Shown in pieces: positions 44,850-55,028 of a stretch of DNA of 64,000 bases. Each line of letters starts with the position of its first letter. Positions within the stretch are counted from its first letter, which is position 1. The translations under genes were made by a program, and so were the position numbers. The stretch comes from Nitratifractor salsuginis DSM 16511 (GTDB lineage: Bacteria; Campylobacterota; Campylobacteria; Campylobacterales; Sulfurovaceae): positions 1,612,001 to 1,676,000 of the forward strand of contig NC_014935.1 in assembly GCF_000186245.1 (NCBI RefSeq). The letters run 5' to 3'. The notes under the pieces were generated by a model. That model was not told the origin of the DNA. It did not search any database and saw nothing but the letters and a program-made list of their open reading frames with translations.

Positions 44850-45443
44850 TTAGAAATCGCCGTGGGCGGCTTTGTCCATCATGGTATAGATCGTGTTTTT
44901 GACCTGATTTCCGTATTTGAGCATATCGGGAGGCAGCGGTTTGCCGCCGTGGATCATCATATCCAGATCAAGGGTGTAGAGCCAATAGTCGCCGTTTTTA
45001 TCCTGCATGAGCGTAATGCGACAGGGTAGATAGGCTCCGTAGGCCATGGACCATTTGACCATCTTAATAGCGATGGCGGGATTGCAATAGCTCAGCACCC
45101 GGGTATAGGGCTGGGGCTTGCCGGTACGCAAAGCCACCTCTTTGGAGAGGGGCAGGTCCCCCACCGGCTTGATTCCCATCTCCGTCGCGACGCTGTTGAG
45201 AGCATCGACCACTTCATCCGGTTCGATCCCTTTCTCCACTTTTACTTTACGGACCGTAGCCTTACCGATATCTCCTGTCTCCAGGAGGGTGGACATCATA
45301 TGGGTATAGACATCCTTGGCCTTGGGGTCGAGTTGTTTGACCTGCTCGATACGCGTGCCGAGATCCAGGGCGAACCAGAGATAGATGATCAGGATCGTGA
45401 TCAGCAGGCCGATAATCGCAAAGAGGTTTTTGAAGAATTTCAT
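44850..45443 (-). CDS. DUF302-domain protein with N-terminal membrane anchor
   Basis: 197 residues from the ATG at 45443, after a GGGAG site. One TM helix (about 4-24), then a DUF302-like region with SYCNPAIAIKMVKWSMAYGAYLPCRITLM, which holds the family CN...LPCRI pattern. DUF302 proteins are often linked to oxidative or sulfur metabolism, but no activity is proven. Confidence 0.75.
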   Translation of the reverse strand: MKFFKNLFAIIGLLITILIIYLWFALDLGTRIEQVKQLDPKAKDVYTHMMSTLLETGDIGKATVRKVKVEKGIEPDEVVDALNSVATEMGIKPVGDLPLSKEVALRTGKPQPYTRVLSYCNPAIAIKMVKWSMAYGAYLPCRITLMQDKNGDYWLYTLDLDMMIHGGKPLPPDMLKYGNQVKNTIYTMMDKAAHGDF

Positions 45444-45662
45444 AGAATATCTCCCTTCCATTGTAAAGATAATCTATTTTAACGATCAATTTATTCCTTT
45501 TTGTTTAATTAATTTTATTTTATTCGATTTTATAATATATGAATGATCGGCTGAGTAAATTTGACACAAATGAAGAGCTAAAATGAAAATATGGGAAGGA
45601 TCAGATGAACACTGACAAAAATAATGTAATAAGTTGGGAAGAAGATTTGAAATTGAGAAAAA

Positions 45663-45740
45663 TGGTCGGAGTGACAGGACTCGAACCTGCGACCTCTACC
45701 ACCCCAAGGTAGCGCGCTAGCCAGACTGCGCCACACCCCG
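45663..45740 (-). tRNA. tRNA-Pro, anticodon GGG
   Basis: 78 nt including an encoded 3' CCA. Acceptor arm CGGGGTG pairs with the CACTCCG before ACCA; the D-arm, a CTACC/GGTAG anticodon stem with loop TTGGGGT (GGG at 34-36) and the GGTTCGAGTCC T-arm are all visible. Confidence 0.93.
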
Positions 45741-45993
45741 ACTGAAAGTGGAGTAGAATATTAGCGAATTAAACTGAAAAAAACCTGAATAAGCATTATT
45801 CCTGCTATCCCTGTTATTTTTATCGTTTTTCGGACAACGCCGAAGAGTTTGCGTCAGATGTGTCGATGCTTGGTGTGTAGGAGTGTTGATGGGAAGCGCA
45901 GGCGCACTTGGAAAGTGCGTTGAGCATTCACATCGGCGCTCATGACGCCGATGATCGATACAGATGACGTGAAATCTGAGGGATTGGCCGAAA
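45741..45993. other. Gap upstream of the tRNA with hairpins
   Basis: No gene seen. A CATCGGCG / CGCCGATG hairpin lies at about 45932-45954; without a T-run it is not a clear terminator. Confidence 0.4.
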
Positions 45994-47112
45994 TTATTTC
46001 ATACTGCAGGCACTTACACCCGGAGGGGTGGTCGGTTGGATGGCGGCATTGTCGGCACCGCCCTCTTCATCGACTTTTTCCATAAAGGCGATTACTTTAT
46101 TGGCCGCTTCCTGGAAACGTTTGGCCGTTTCGCTCTCGGGATGATGATAGGTTACCGGCTTTCCGGTATCTCCACCGATACGGACCTGAGGCTCGATGGG
46201 GATACGGGCCAGAAGCTCGGTACCGTACTCTTCGGCAACAGGCTTGGAAGTCCCCATTCCGAAGATGTCGTACTCTTTGCCGTCACCCGGGCAGATGAAG
46301 CCGCTCATATTTTCGATAACCCCGGCGATGGGGATGTGGAGTTTCTGGAACATATCAAGGCTCCGGCGGCTGTCGTCCAAGCTCACTTCCTGGGGAGTCG
46401 TGACGGTGACACCAGCGGTCACAGGTACGCTCTGAGCCAGAGTCAGCTGGGCATCCCCGGTCCCGGGAGGCATATCGATCACCAAGACATCCAGGTCGCT
46501 CCAGAGAATATCGCGGAGGAACTGCTCGATCGCCTTCATGATCATCGCCCCCCGCCAGATCAATGACTGGCCGGGCTCCATCAGGCTTCCCATACTCATC
46601 ACTTCGATCCCGTAGGCTTCGATGGGCTTGACTTTGTTACCCACCACTTCGGGCTTGACATTCTCGATCCCCATCATCCGGGGAATGTTGGGGCCGTAGA
46701 TATCGGCATCGAGCAGACCCACCTTTTTGCCCTGCATCGCCATCGCGATGGCCAGGTTGACGGCGGTGGTCGATTTACCCACGCCCCCCTTACCGGAGCT
46801 GATCATCAGGAAGTCTTTGACCTGGGGAGCGATGTTTTTGCCGGTCATGGAGTTGCTGCGCTCGACGGGCTTTTTGGGAGCAATGATCTCTACCTGCACA
46901 TCCTCGGCACCCGCCTTGGCCAATTCGGTCTCGATGTCTTTGATAAGCTGCATCTTCACTTCATCGGCACTGGAAGTGATCTCTATGGTCACTTTGACCC
47001 GGTCGTTGTCGTCAATCTCGACACCCTTGACGAAACCAAAGCTCACGATGTCTTTGGTAAATCCCGGATAGATGACGTGGCTCAACGCCTCCAATACTTT
47101 ATCTTCTGTCAT
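45994..47112 (-). CDS. Mrp/NBP35-family iron-sulfur cluster carrier ATPase
   Basis: 372 residues. N-terminal MIP18/DUF59-like domain (1-85: VLEALSHVIYPGFTKDIVSFGFVKGVEI), then the deviant Walker A ISSGKGGVGKSTTAVNLA, LLDADIYGPNIPRMMG and VIDMPPGTGDAQLTL. The C-terminal half has a single cysteine in GFICPGDG plus a cysteine near the very end (SACSMK); the usual CxxC pair is not seen. It carries [4Fe-4S] clusters to apo-proteins such as respiratory enzymes. Confidence 0.88.
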   Translation of the reverse strand: MTEDKVLEALSHVIYPGFTKDIVSFGFVKGVEIDDNDRVKVTIEITSSADEVKMQLIKDIETELAKAGAEDVQVEIIAPKKPVERSNSMTGKNIAPQVKDFLMISSGKGGVGKSTTAVNLAIAMAMQGKKVGLLDADIYGPNIPRMMGIENVKPEVVGNKVKPIEAYGIEVMSMGSLMEPGQSLIWRGAMIMKAIEQFLRDILWSDLDVLVIDMPPGTGDAQLTLAQSVPVTAGVTVTTPQEVSLDDSRRSLDMFQKLHIPIAGVIENMSGFICPGDGKEYDIFGMGTSKPVAEEYGTELLARIPIEPQVRIGGDTGKPVTYHHPESETAKRFQEAANKVIAFMEKVDEEGGADNAAIQPTTPPGVSACSMK

Positions 47113-47135
47113 TAAAACTCCTTCTTTTAATTTTT

Positions 47136-48674
<1,539 letters not shown>

Positions 48675-48820
48675 TTAGGAGTTATACCAACCGAATCTTA
48701 AACGAAACCTAAATCGAGAGAAATTATGAGTAAAATTGTCCACTTTGGCCAGTTTCGACAGGGGTCGATGAGGGATTGTTCCAAAAAGTGGCGTTCTTAT
48801 GCTCTATAAGATTCCGGGTG

Positions 48821-48826
48821 TATAAT
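48821..48826 (+). promoter_or_regulatory. Candidate -10 element for the ispDF operon
   Basis: TATAAT 100 bases upstream of the ispDF ATG in the divergent thiC-ispDF gap. No good -35 hexamer at 17 bp was found, so the call is tentative. Confidence 0.3.
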
Positions 48827-48838
48827 TTCGTTACATAG

Positions 48839-48864
48839 CTATACTACAATTGTCAATAGTATAG
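48839..48864. promoter_or_regulatory. Dyad CTATACTA...TAGTATAG between thiC and ispDF
   Basis: Eight-base arms with a ten-base centre, just downstream of the candidate -10. It could be an operator or a small hairpin in the ispDF leader. Confidence 0.35.
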
Positions 48865-48925
48865 AGATAAACAGAGTATTTATTCGATACGTGAATGGAT
48901 TTGATGACACCAAAAGGAACATTAA

Positions 48926-50050
48926 ATGAATAGAATCTCCCTCATACTTTTGGCGGCAGGCAGCTCCACACGCTTCGCTTTACCCGTCAAGAAACAGTGG
49001 CTCTATCAGGGAGAGATCCCCCTTTGGCTCCACGTAGCCCGAGCCTTCGAAGCGGCGGGGGATTTCCGAGACATTATCATCACGGGCCATCCCGACGAAT
49101 TGGAGTATATGCGCCAATTCGCCGACTATACCTTCGTCCCCGGCGGAGCGAGCCGGCAGGCGTCCTTGCTCAATGCCCTAAACCAGGTCCAAAGCGAATG
49201 GGTCCTGGTCAACGATATCGCGCGCTGCTGCCTCGACCGGGAAATGCTCCGTAGGGTCCTCTCCCGCTGCGGTGAAGCCGACTGCATCGTCCCCGCTCTT
49301 CCCGCGGTCGATACAGTCTACGAAGAGGGCCGTCCCATCGATCGAGAGAAGATCCGCCTCATCCAAACCCCCCAGCTGAGCCGGGCCGCCCTGCTGCGGG
49401 ATGCCCTCAGCCGGGACCAGGAGTTTACCGACGAGAGCAGCGCCATTCACGCTGCCGGCGGCAAAGTCCTCCTGGTAGAGGGCTCTGCCAAAGCCCGCAA
49501 GCTCACCCATCCCCAGGACTTGAAACACCTCGAGTGCCTGATCCCCCCGGCAGCACAGACCTTCACCGGTTTCGGGATGGACATTCACGCCTTCGAGCCG
49601 GGCAAGCCGATGGTCCTGGGCGGGGTCTCTGTCGATGCCCCCGTGGGTTTCAAAGCCCACAGCGACGGTGATGTGGCGATCCACGCCCTCATCGACGCCC
49701 TGCTGGGCGCCGCCGGCATGGGGGATATCGGAGAGCATTTCCCCGACACCGACCCCCGCTGGGCGGGCGCCGACAGCACACGACTGCTCCAGACGGTCCT
49801 AGAGCGGATCCAGGGCTGCGGACTGACCCCGCTGCATGCCGACCTGACCATCATCGCCCAGGTGCCCAGACTCGGCCCCTACAAAGAGCCCATCCGCCGC
49901 AAACTGGCGAGGCTTTTGGGGCTGAGCCCCGCCCGGGTCAATGTCAAAGCGACCACCGCCGAAAAGATGGGCTTCATCGGGCGTGAAGAGGGGGTCGCGG
50001 TCCAGGCAGTCGCCACCCTGGGAATCTACGACTGGAGTCGAAAAGTATGA
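48926..50050 (+). CDS. ispDF: Bifunctional IspD/IspF enzyme
   Basis: 374 residues. N-terminal IspD (1-205) with LLAAGSSTRFALPVKKQW and NDIARCCLDREML; C-terminal IspF (about 213-374) with GFGMDIHAFEPG, HSDGDVAIHALIDALLGAAGMGDIGEHFPD and KATTAEKMGFIGR. It catalyses the third and fifth steps of the MEP isoprenoid pathway; the fusion is common in Campylobacterota. The stop overlaps the regulator start (ATGA). Confidence 0.93.
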   Translation: MNRISLILLAAGSSTRFALPVKKQWLYQGEIPLWLHVARAFEAAGDFRDIIITGHPDELEYMRQFADYTFVPGGASRQASLLNALNQVQSEWVLVNDIARCCLDREMLRRVLSRCGEADCIVPALPAVDTVYEEGRPIDREKIRLIQTPQLSRAALLRDALSRDQEFTDESSAIHAAGGKVLLVEGSAKARKLTHPQDLKHLECLIPPAAQTFTGFGMDIHAFEPGKPMVLGGVSVDAPVGFKAHSDGDVAIHALIDALLGAAGMGDIGEHFPDTDPRWAGADSTRLLQTVLERIQGCGLTPLHADLTIIAQVPRLGPYKEPIRRKLARLLGLSPARVNVKATTAEKMGFIGREEGVAVQAVATLGIYDWSRKV

Positions 50051-50931
50051 AAATCGTCATTATAGAAAACGAGCTCTACCTGGCCCAAAGCATCGCCGCC
50101 AAGCTTTCGGAATTCCATTTCGATACGGAGATCTACAGCTCAGTCAAAGAGGCGATGGAAGCACGGGCCGATGTCTACCTCCTCTCGACCAACCTCCCGG
50201 GGCAGAACTTCATGCCCCTGATCGAAAAGTTCCGGGACAAGAACGTCCTGCTCATGGTCAACTACATCAACAACGACACCGTGGGCGAACCCCTCAAAGC
50301 AGGAGCACGGGACTACATCGTCAAACCCTTCACCATCGAGGAGCTCCTGCGCAAAATCGAACACTTCCATGACTACCGGATGCTCCAGGAACGCAACCGC
50401 TTCTACCAGGAGTATCTCGACCACCTCTACCGGGAAGTGGAGTGCAACGTGGAAGCGGAAAGCCTTACTCTGCCCCTGGTGATCCGCACCAACTACCAGC
50501 GCGCGGCGGATAAGCTGGCCCTTCGGCTCAATCGGATCAAGAAAAACATCCTCACCCTCATCTCCCTGGACGAAGCGGGCTGGAAGGAGAAGGTGGCGGC
50601 CCTGGACAATGAGCACATCGGCTACATCATCCACCTGGAGAAGCTCAAAAAGAACGAGCGCCAGCAGCTCTTCGAACTCCTGGAGGGCAAATTGTTCCTC
50701 CTGACCGACAGTTCCGGAGAGGTGGAGACCCCCTACCCCACCCTCACCCTCACCGCCGACAACAAACTCTACGACCAGGACGAGATCCTGACCATCGACG
50801 AGTATGTCCAATACATCGTGAAAACCTTCCAATACAAATTCCCCGATACCGAACTGAGTAAAAAGCTGGGGATCTCCCGTAAAAGCCTCTGGGAAAAAAG
50901 GAAAAAGTATGACCTCTTCAAAAAGAAATAA
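50047..50931 (+). CDS. HP1021/Cj1608-type atypical orphan response regulator
   Basis: 294 residues. Receiver-like domain (1-115) in which the phosphoacceptor place reads YLLSTNLPG, a serine instead of Asp (about residue 47). VKPF is retained. A middle dimerising region leads to a C-terminal Fis-like helix-turn-helix (ELSKKLGISRKSLWEKRKKY). Directly after ispDF, as HP1021 and Cj1608 are. In H. pylori, HP1021 is a redox-responsive regulator that also binds the replication origin; the same role here is an inference. It overlaps the next gene by 23 bp. Confidence 0.85.
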   Translation: MKIVIIENELYLAQSIAAKLSEFHFDTEIYSSVKEAMEARADVYLLSTNLPGQNFMPLIEKFRDKNVLLMVNYINNDTVGEPLKAGARDYIVKPFTIEELLRKIEHFHDYRMLQERNRFYQEYLDHLYREVECNVEAESLTLPLVIRTNYQRAADKLALRLNRIKKNILTLISLDEAGWKEKVAALDNEHIGYIIHLEKLKKNERQQLFELLEGKLFLLTDSSGEVETPYPTLTLTADNKLYDQDEILTIDEYVQYIVKTFQYKFPDTELSKKLGISRKSLWEKRKKYDLFKKK

Positions 50932-52099
50932 GAGCCTCTACATCGACACCGAAGCCCTCTCGACCCTGGCCCTGGTCCAGGAGGGGCTGCTGGCCCCCGT
51001 CACGAAGCTCATGGGGCGCCGGGAAGCCGAGGAGGTTGACCGCACCCGGCAATACCAGGGGCTGCCTTTTCCCTTCTCCTTCATCCTGGCCCCCAGGGGG
51101 AAACGCAATGAAACGATCATCCCTACCCTCGAGCCGGGTGAAACCGTCGATCTGATCAACGAAGGGAAAAAGGTGGGCGAACTGACGGTGGAGGAGGTCT
51201 TTCCCATCGACCCGAAGGAGCGGCTGATCCACATCTACGGCTCGGCCGACCCCACCCATCCCGGCGTCAAAAACACGATGGCCCGCCTGGGAGAGTGGGC
51301 CGTCAGCGGTCCCTATCGGGTGGAGTATCCGCTGATCCGGGATACCGTCAACCGGATCCGCCAGATGATCCGGCGCACCGGCGCGCAGAAGATCTCGGCG
51401 ATGATGCTGGCCGCCAACCCCCTCAACCGGGCCCACGAACGGATCATCCGCCAGATCCTCACCCGGGCGGACCTGGTGGTGCTCTTTTTGCGCAAACCCT
51501 TCACCGACGAAGGGCTGCGCTACGACATCCGCCACAATGCCGTGCAACTCTTCATCGACAATTTCCTCCCCCGCAACAAGGTCCTGGTGGTCCCCTTTGA
51601 GAATACTTACATCTTCGCCGGATACAACGAACTGGTCCTCGACGCTCTCCTGGCCAGGAACGCCGGCTGCAACGAACTGGTCATCGGCAAAAACCACGCC
51701 GGCCTGGGGCTCTACTACGACCAGAACCGCCTCAACACCATCTTCGATACCCTCAGCGGCCTGGATCTGGAGATCACTACCGTCGACGAGTATGTCTACT
51801 GCGATACCTGCCGAACCCTGGTAAGCACCGAGACTTGTCCCCACGGACAGCACCACCACATCCACTACCACTCCGAATCGATCATGACCCTGATCCAAAA
51901 CGGGATCCTCCCCCCGCCAATCCTGGTGCGCAAGGAGATCTCCGCCAATATTCTCGCTTCCCTCTTCCCCAACCGCTTCGAAAATCTCCAGGAGACCTAC
52001 TACTCCCTGATGCCCAGCAGCGGGCTGCTCGAACCCAAGAGCGACGAGCAGTTTTACGTCAAACTGATGGAGCTCTACCAGACCAGTTCCCTCACCTGA
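50909..52099 (+). CDS. ATP-sulfurylase-like protein with altered active site
   Basis: 396 residues. Overall fold of sulfate adenylyltransferase: LIHIYGSADPTHPGV, GKNHAGLG and the zinc site CDTC...STETCPHG near residue 300. The catalytic segment, canonically QTRNPxHRAHE, reads LAANPLNRAHE (about 167-177): the Arg of TRN and the first His are gone. The usual SGTKVR motif after the zinc site is also absent (HYHSESIMTLI). It may be non-catalytic or use another substrate. Position matches Cj1609. Confidence 0.72.
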   Translation: MTSSKRNKSLYIDTEALSTLALVQEGLLAPVTKLMGRREAEEVDRTRQYQGLPFPFSFILAPRGKRNETIIPTLEPGETVDLINEGKKVGELTVEEVFPIDPKERLIHIYGSADPTHPGVKNTMARLGEWAVSGPYRVEYPLIRDTVNRIRQMIRRTGAQKISAMMLAANPLNRAHERIIRQILTRADLVVLFLRKPFTDEGLRYDIRHNAVQLFIDNFLPRNKVLVVPFENTYIFAGYNELVLDALLARNAGCNELVIGKNHAGLGLYYDQNRLNTIFDTLSGLDLEITTVDEYVYCDTCRTLVSTETCPHGQHHHIHYHSESIMTLIQNGILPPPILVRKEISANILASLFPNRFENLQETYYSLMPSSGLLEPKSDEQFYVKLMELYQTSSLT

Positions 52100-52136
52100 T
52101 CCGACAGGAAGCGAAAAAACACCAAGGAGAAACGCT

Positions 52137-52634
52137 ATGAACCTTTCAGAGATCTTTTTGAGCCTTTTGGGAGCGGGCAAGCTCCCCTCCCCGCGGATCA
52201 GCGCGACGGTACTCGCCTGGATCATCGGCCTGGGCCTGCTCTGGGCCCTGGGAGCAGAGAGCCTCTTCACCCTCGCTTTCGCCCTCTTCATCATCGGGAT
52301 CTTCGAAATCACCAAAGAGGAGAACCGCTCAGGCGTCCACGACCCCTCCTGGATCGTCATCGACGAAGCGGTGGGAGTCTGGGTTGCTCTGAGCGTGAGC
52401 GCCTCCGCCCTGCGCTGGCTTCCCTCCTCTGCGATGAACCTCTGGCTCCTCGCCGCCGGAGCCCTGGGTGCTTACCTCCTGATGCTCCTCTTGGCCCCCT
52501 CCACCATCGGCTGGATCCGCCGTAATGTCAAAGGAGGCCTGGGAGTCATGCTCGACGACGTGCTCGCCGGCTTCGCGGCGGGACTGCTGGTGCTGCTGGC
52601 GGCCAAAGGGGCACAAGCGCTCCTGGGACATTGA
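52137..52634 (+). CDS. pgpA: Phosphatidylglycerophosphatase A
   Basis: 165 residues with four membrane helices and the PgpA pattern: HDPSWIVIDEAVGVWV with the acidic catalytic residues and NVKGGLGVMLDDVLAG. It dephosphorylates phosphatidylglycerophosphate. Conserved neighbour of this block (Cj1610). Confidence 0.88.
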   Translation: MNLSEIFLSLLGAGKLPSPRISATVLAWIIGLGLLWALGAESLFTLAFALFIIGIFEITKEENRSGVHDPSWIVIDEAVGVWVALSVSASALRWLPSSAMNLWLLAAGALGAYLLMLLLAPSTIGWIRRNVKGGLGVMLDDVLAGFAAGLLVLLAAKGAQALLGH

Positions 52635-52639
52635 GACCT

Positions 52640-53215
52640 GTGAATGTCTCCACCGGCTAATAGCCGGTGGCTTCAGATTACGGCTGAAAGCCGGTCATTC
52701 AGCCTGAAGGCCGTCGGTTGATCAGACAACTCGGAACTCATCATCAAGCTCTGGTGGTTGTTGGTTCTTGATATATTCCATCCAGACTTCATCGGTCACA
52801 TTTCCACTCGTTGCAACCCAGTATCCTCTCGCCCACAAATGCTGCCCCCAATACCGCTTCTTCAGCATCCGAAATTCACTCATCAATTTATGCGAACTCT
52901 TCCCTTTCAAATATTGCACTGCCTTTGATACGGACATATTTGGCGGTATCCCTATCAACAAATGTACATGATCCCGATTGATGGATCCTGCATAAATCAC
53001 CATCTCCCGACTCATCGCAATCTCACGTAACAAATCTCGGCATCGGTACCCCACATCCCCTTTTAAGACGGGATAACGGTATTTTGTCGTCCACACGAGA
53101 TGGTATTTACAGTCCCATACTGTATGCCCACCATTTCTATACTCTTGCATCTTTCAAGCATACCATATCCCGGCCGCCTAAAGGCGTGGGGTTTACGGAT
53201 CCCCGATGGGGGACT
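52640..53215. mobile_element. IS200-type element (tnpA only)
   Basis: One gene for a Y1 transposase, bounded by subterminal hairpins: CCACCGGCTA/TAGCCGGTGG at 52648-52670 on one side and CCGCC-TAAA-GGCG plus CCCC-GAT-GGGG on the other (about 53170-53210). IS200/IS605 elements have such hairpins and no target duplication, so the exact ends are approximate. Confidence 0.75.
52722..53150 (-). CDS. IS200/IS605-family TnpA transposase
   Basis: 142 residues, full length. HUH motif NRDHVHLLI (about 59-67) and the catalytic tyrosine helix VTDEVWMEYIKNQ near the end; KYHLVWTTKYRYPVL and KKRYWGQHLWARGYW are family constants. Single-strand transposase. No tnpB is associated. Looks intact. Confidence 0.92.
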   Translation of the reverse strand: MQEYRNGGHTVWDCKYHLVWTTKYRYPVLKGDVGYRCRDLLREIAMSREMVIYAGSINRDHVHLLIGIPPNMSVSKAVQYLKGKSSHKLMSEFRMLKKRYWGQHLWARGYWVATSGNVTDEVWMEYIKNQQPPELDDEFRVV

Positions 53216-53335
53216 CTAAAAATTCACACCCCATAGCCGCCCAGATCAGCTCAACTCTGTACTCTCCCCCAAGCAACTCTTGCATAAACTTTGGAAATGT
53301 TTCCCTTGATCTTATTCTGTGTGTTAGATTTGTAT

Positions 53336-53364
53336 TTGAATATAATTAAAATTCAGGATATAAT
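53336..53364 (+). promoter_or_regulatory. Candidate sigma70-type promoter of the DUF2089-LemA-M16 operon
   Basis: TTGAAT (53336-53341), a 17-bp spacer, and TATAAT (53359-53364), 27 bases from the first ATG. The -10 is one half of an 18-bp dyad TATAATT-TTTT-AATTATA (53359-53376), which would suit an autoregulatory operator for the HTH protein encoded first. Confidence 0.55.
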
Positions 53365-53390
53365 TTTTTAATTATATTAAAAGGCTATAG

Positions 53391-53750
53391 ATGAAAGAGT
53401 GCCCCATCTGCCATGAACCGCTCCAGGCGGTGAAGCTTCGATGCGATGCATGCAAGACCGCATACGAAGGGGAATTCATCCTTCCCAGGCTTGCTCGCCT
53501 CGATGCCCAATTCCAACGTTTGGCCGAGACCCTCATCGAGTATGGCGGCAATCTCAAAGAGATGAGCGAAGCCCTCGATATCAGCTATCCCACCCTCAAA
53601 AAGAGGCTCAATGCCCTCTCCCTGGCCCTCAAGAAACTCAAAGAGCATGACGAACAGACGATCACAGAGATCCTCGAAGCCATCGAAAGCGGCACAATCT
53701 CGGCCAAAGAGGGAATCCGACGTATCAAGGAGATCAACGGTGAACTATGA
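53391..53750 (+). CDS. DUF2089-family zinc-ribbon/HTH protein
   Basis: 119 residues. Zinc ribbon CPIC...CDAC (4-21), then a helical region with LKEMSEALDISYPTLKKRLNAL, a helix-turn-helix, and a C-terminal SHOCT-like segment (AIESGTISAKEGIRRIKE). Probably a small transcription regulator of the operon it leads. Its end overlaps the next start by 11 bp. Confidence 0.72.
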   Translation: MKECPICHEPLQAVKLRCDACKTAYEGEFILPRLARLDAQFQRLAETLIEYGGNLKEMSEALDISYPTLKKRLNALSLALKKLKEHDEQTITEILEAIESGTISAKEGIRRIKEINGEL

Positions 53751-54408
53751 AGAACGAATCCGGCAAATGCTGGCAAAAGGGATCCTCGACGAAAAAGAGG
53801 CCATCGAGCTGCGCGGTTCCCTCCAAAGCCGCCCCGCCGATGATCTCCCCCCGAGATCCCACACCATGGAGTGGATCGGGGTGTTTCTGTTGGAGAGTAT
53901 GATCCTGCTCTTTTGGCTCGTCACAGGCACGGCCTCCGCTCCCCAGGCTGTCGAAGATGTCCGTCAAAACCTCAATGCCCCGGTGCAAAGCGGCATAGCG
54001 GGCTACGCCCTTTTTGGAATCGTCCTGCTGCTGTGGACTTGTGTGGCTTACGTGGTACTTTATCTGCTTGCCAGGCTCTCCTATGCCGCTCTGGGTAAAA
54101 AAGCGGCGCGACTGGGGCAACTGGATGCCGAGGAGGAGCATCTGCTTTTGATGCAGGAGGCCCTGGAGAAAAAAGCCGGCAGATCCAAGCAGGAGGAGCC
54201 TTCCGCCGATCGCCGTGAATTTGTCCTTCGCCTCGACCCCGACGAAAATCCCGTCGATTCCTGGCGATACGAGCTGGAGACGGCTCTACGGCAATGTCGA
54301 AACGAGCGGGCCGAAACCCGAAGCGAATATCTCCGGCTGCGCCGGGGGCTTGTCGGTGCCCTGGCCAGGCTGATCGGGCCATTACCAAGCAACAAGGAGG
54401 AAGAATGA
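53740..54408 (+). CDS. Membrane protein of unknown function (LemA operon)
   Basis: 222 residues from the GTG at 53740, which follows AAGGAG. Two hydrophobic helices (about 45-68 and 92-117) and a long charged C-terminal half with possible coiled coil. The N-terminal ~30 residues (RIRQMLAKGILDEKEAIEL) resemble a SHOCT-type motif. No family recognised. The stop overlaps the lemA-like ATG. Confidence 0.6.
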   Translation: MNYEERIRQMLAKGILDEKEAIELRGSLQSRPADDLPPRSHTMEWIGVFLLESMILLFWLVTGTASAPQAVEDVRQNLNAPVQSGIAGYALFGIVLLLWTCVAYVVLYLLARLSYAALGKKAARLGQLDAEEEHLLLMQEALEKKAGRSKQEEPSADRREFVLRLDPDENPVDSWRYELETALRQCRNERAETRSEYLRLRRGLVGALARLIGPLPSNKEEE

Positions 54409-55028
54409 AAGAGAATGAAATCACGCGGAGCAAACGGGGCGTAGGAGCCTACCTCCTCATCGTGCTGGGGCTGCTGGCGGCGGGGATGCTGATCTGGTTC
54501 ATCCTGAGCTACAACACCCTGGTGGCCAAAGAAGAGGCGGTCAAAACCGCCTGGTCGCAAGTAGAGAGCAATCTCCAGCGCAAGGTCGATCTGCTGCCCA
54601 ACCTGGTCAAAACCGTCAAAGCCTACGCCAAACACGAACGCGACCTCTACACGAAGATCGCCGCACTGCGCGCCCAGGCCGCTTCGGTGCTCAAAGAGAG
54701 TTCCAGCGGCCCCGACGAAACGCGGCTCGCCAAACTCGACACCCTGCAAAAAGCGCTGCGGAAACAGACCGCCCGGCTCTTCGCCGTGGCGGAAAATTAC
54801 CCCGTTCTGCGCTCTTCGGAGCAGTTTTTGCAGTTGCAATCCCAGATCGAGGGAGCCGAGAACCGCATCAACATCACCCGTATGCAGTTCAACGAAGCGG
54901 TCGGGGATTTCAACCGCTATATGCGCACCTTTCCCGCCAGCATCGTGGCGGGCTTCGCCCACTTCCGGCGCAAAGCCTATTTCAAAGCCGCACCCGGCTC
55001 AGAAAAACCCCTGGAGCTGAATCTATGA
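54405..55028 (+). CDS. LemA-family protein
   Basis: 207 residues. One N-terminal TM (about 16-38), then the LemA helical domain: YNTLVAKEEAVKTAWSQVESNLQRKVDLLPNLV is the signature, and NRINITRMQFNEAVGDFNRY. LemA proteins are of unknown function, often next to TPM-domain or peptidase genes. The stop overlaps the next ATG (ATGA). Confidence 0.86.
   Translation: MKENEITRSKRGVGAYLLIVLGLLAAGMLIWFILSYNTLVAKEEAVKTAWSQVESNLQRKVDLLPNLVKTVKAYAKHERDLYTKIAALRAQAASVLKESSSGPDETRLAKLDTLQKALRKQTARLFAVAENYPVLRSSEQFLQLQSQIEGAENRINITRMQFNEAVGDFNRYMRTFPASIVAGFAHFRRKAYFKAAPGSEKPLELNL

Noticed and set aside
50918-52360. Open frame antisense to the sulfurylase-like gene
   Set aside because: Shadow spanning two real genes on the other strand.
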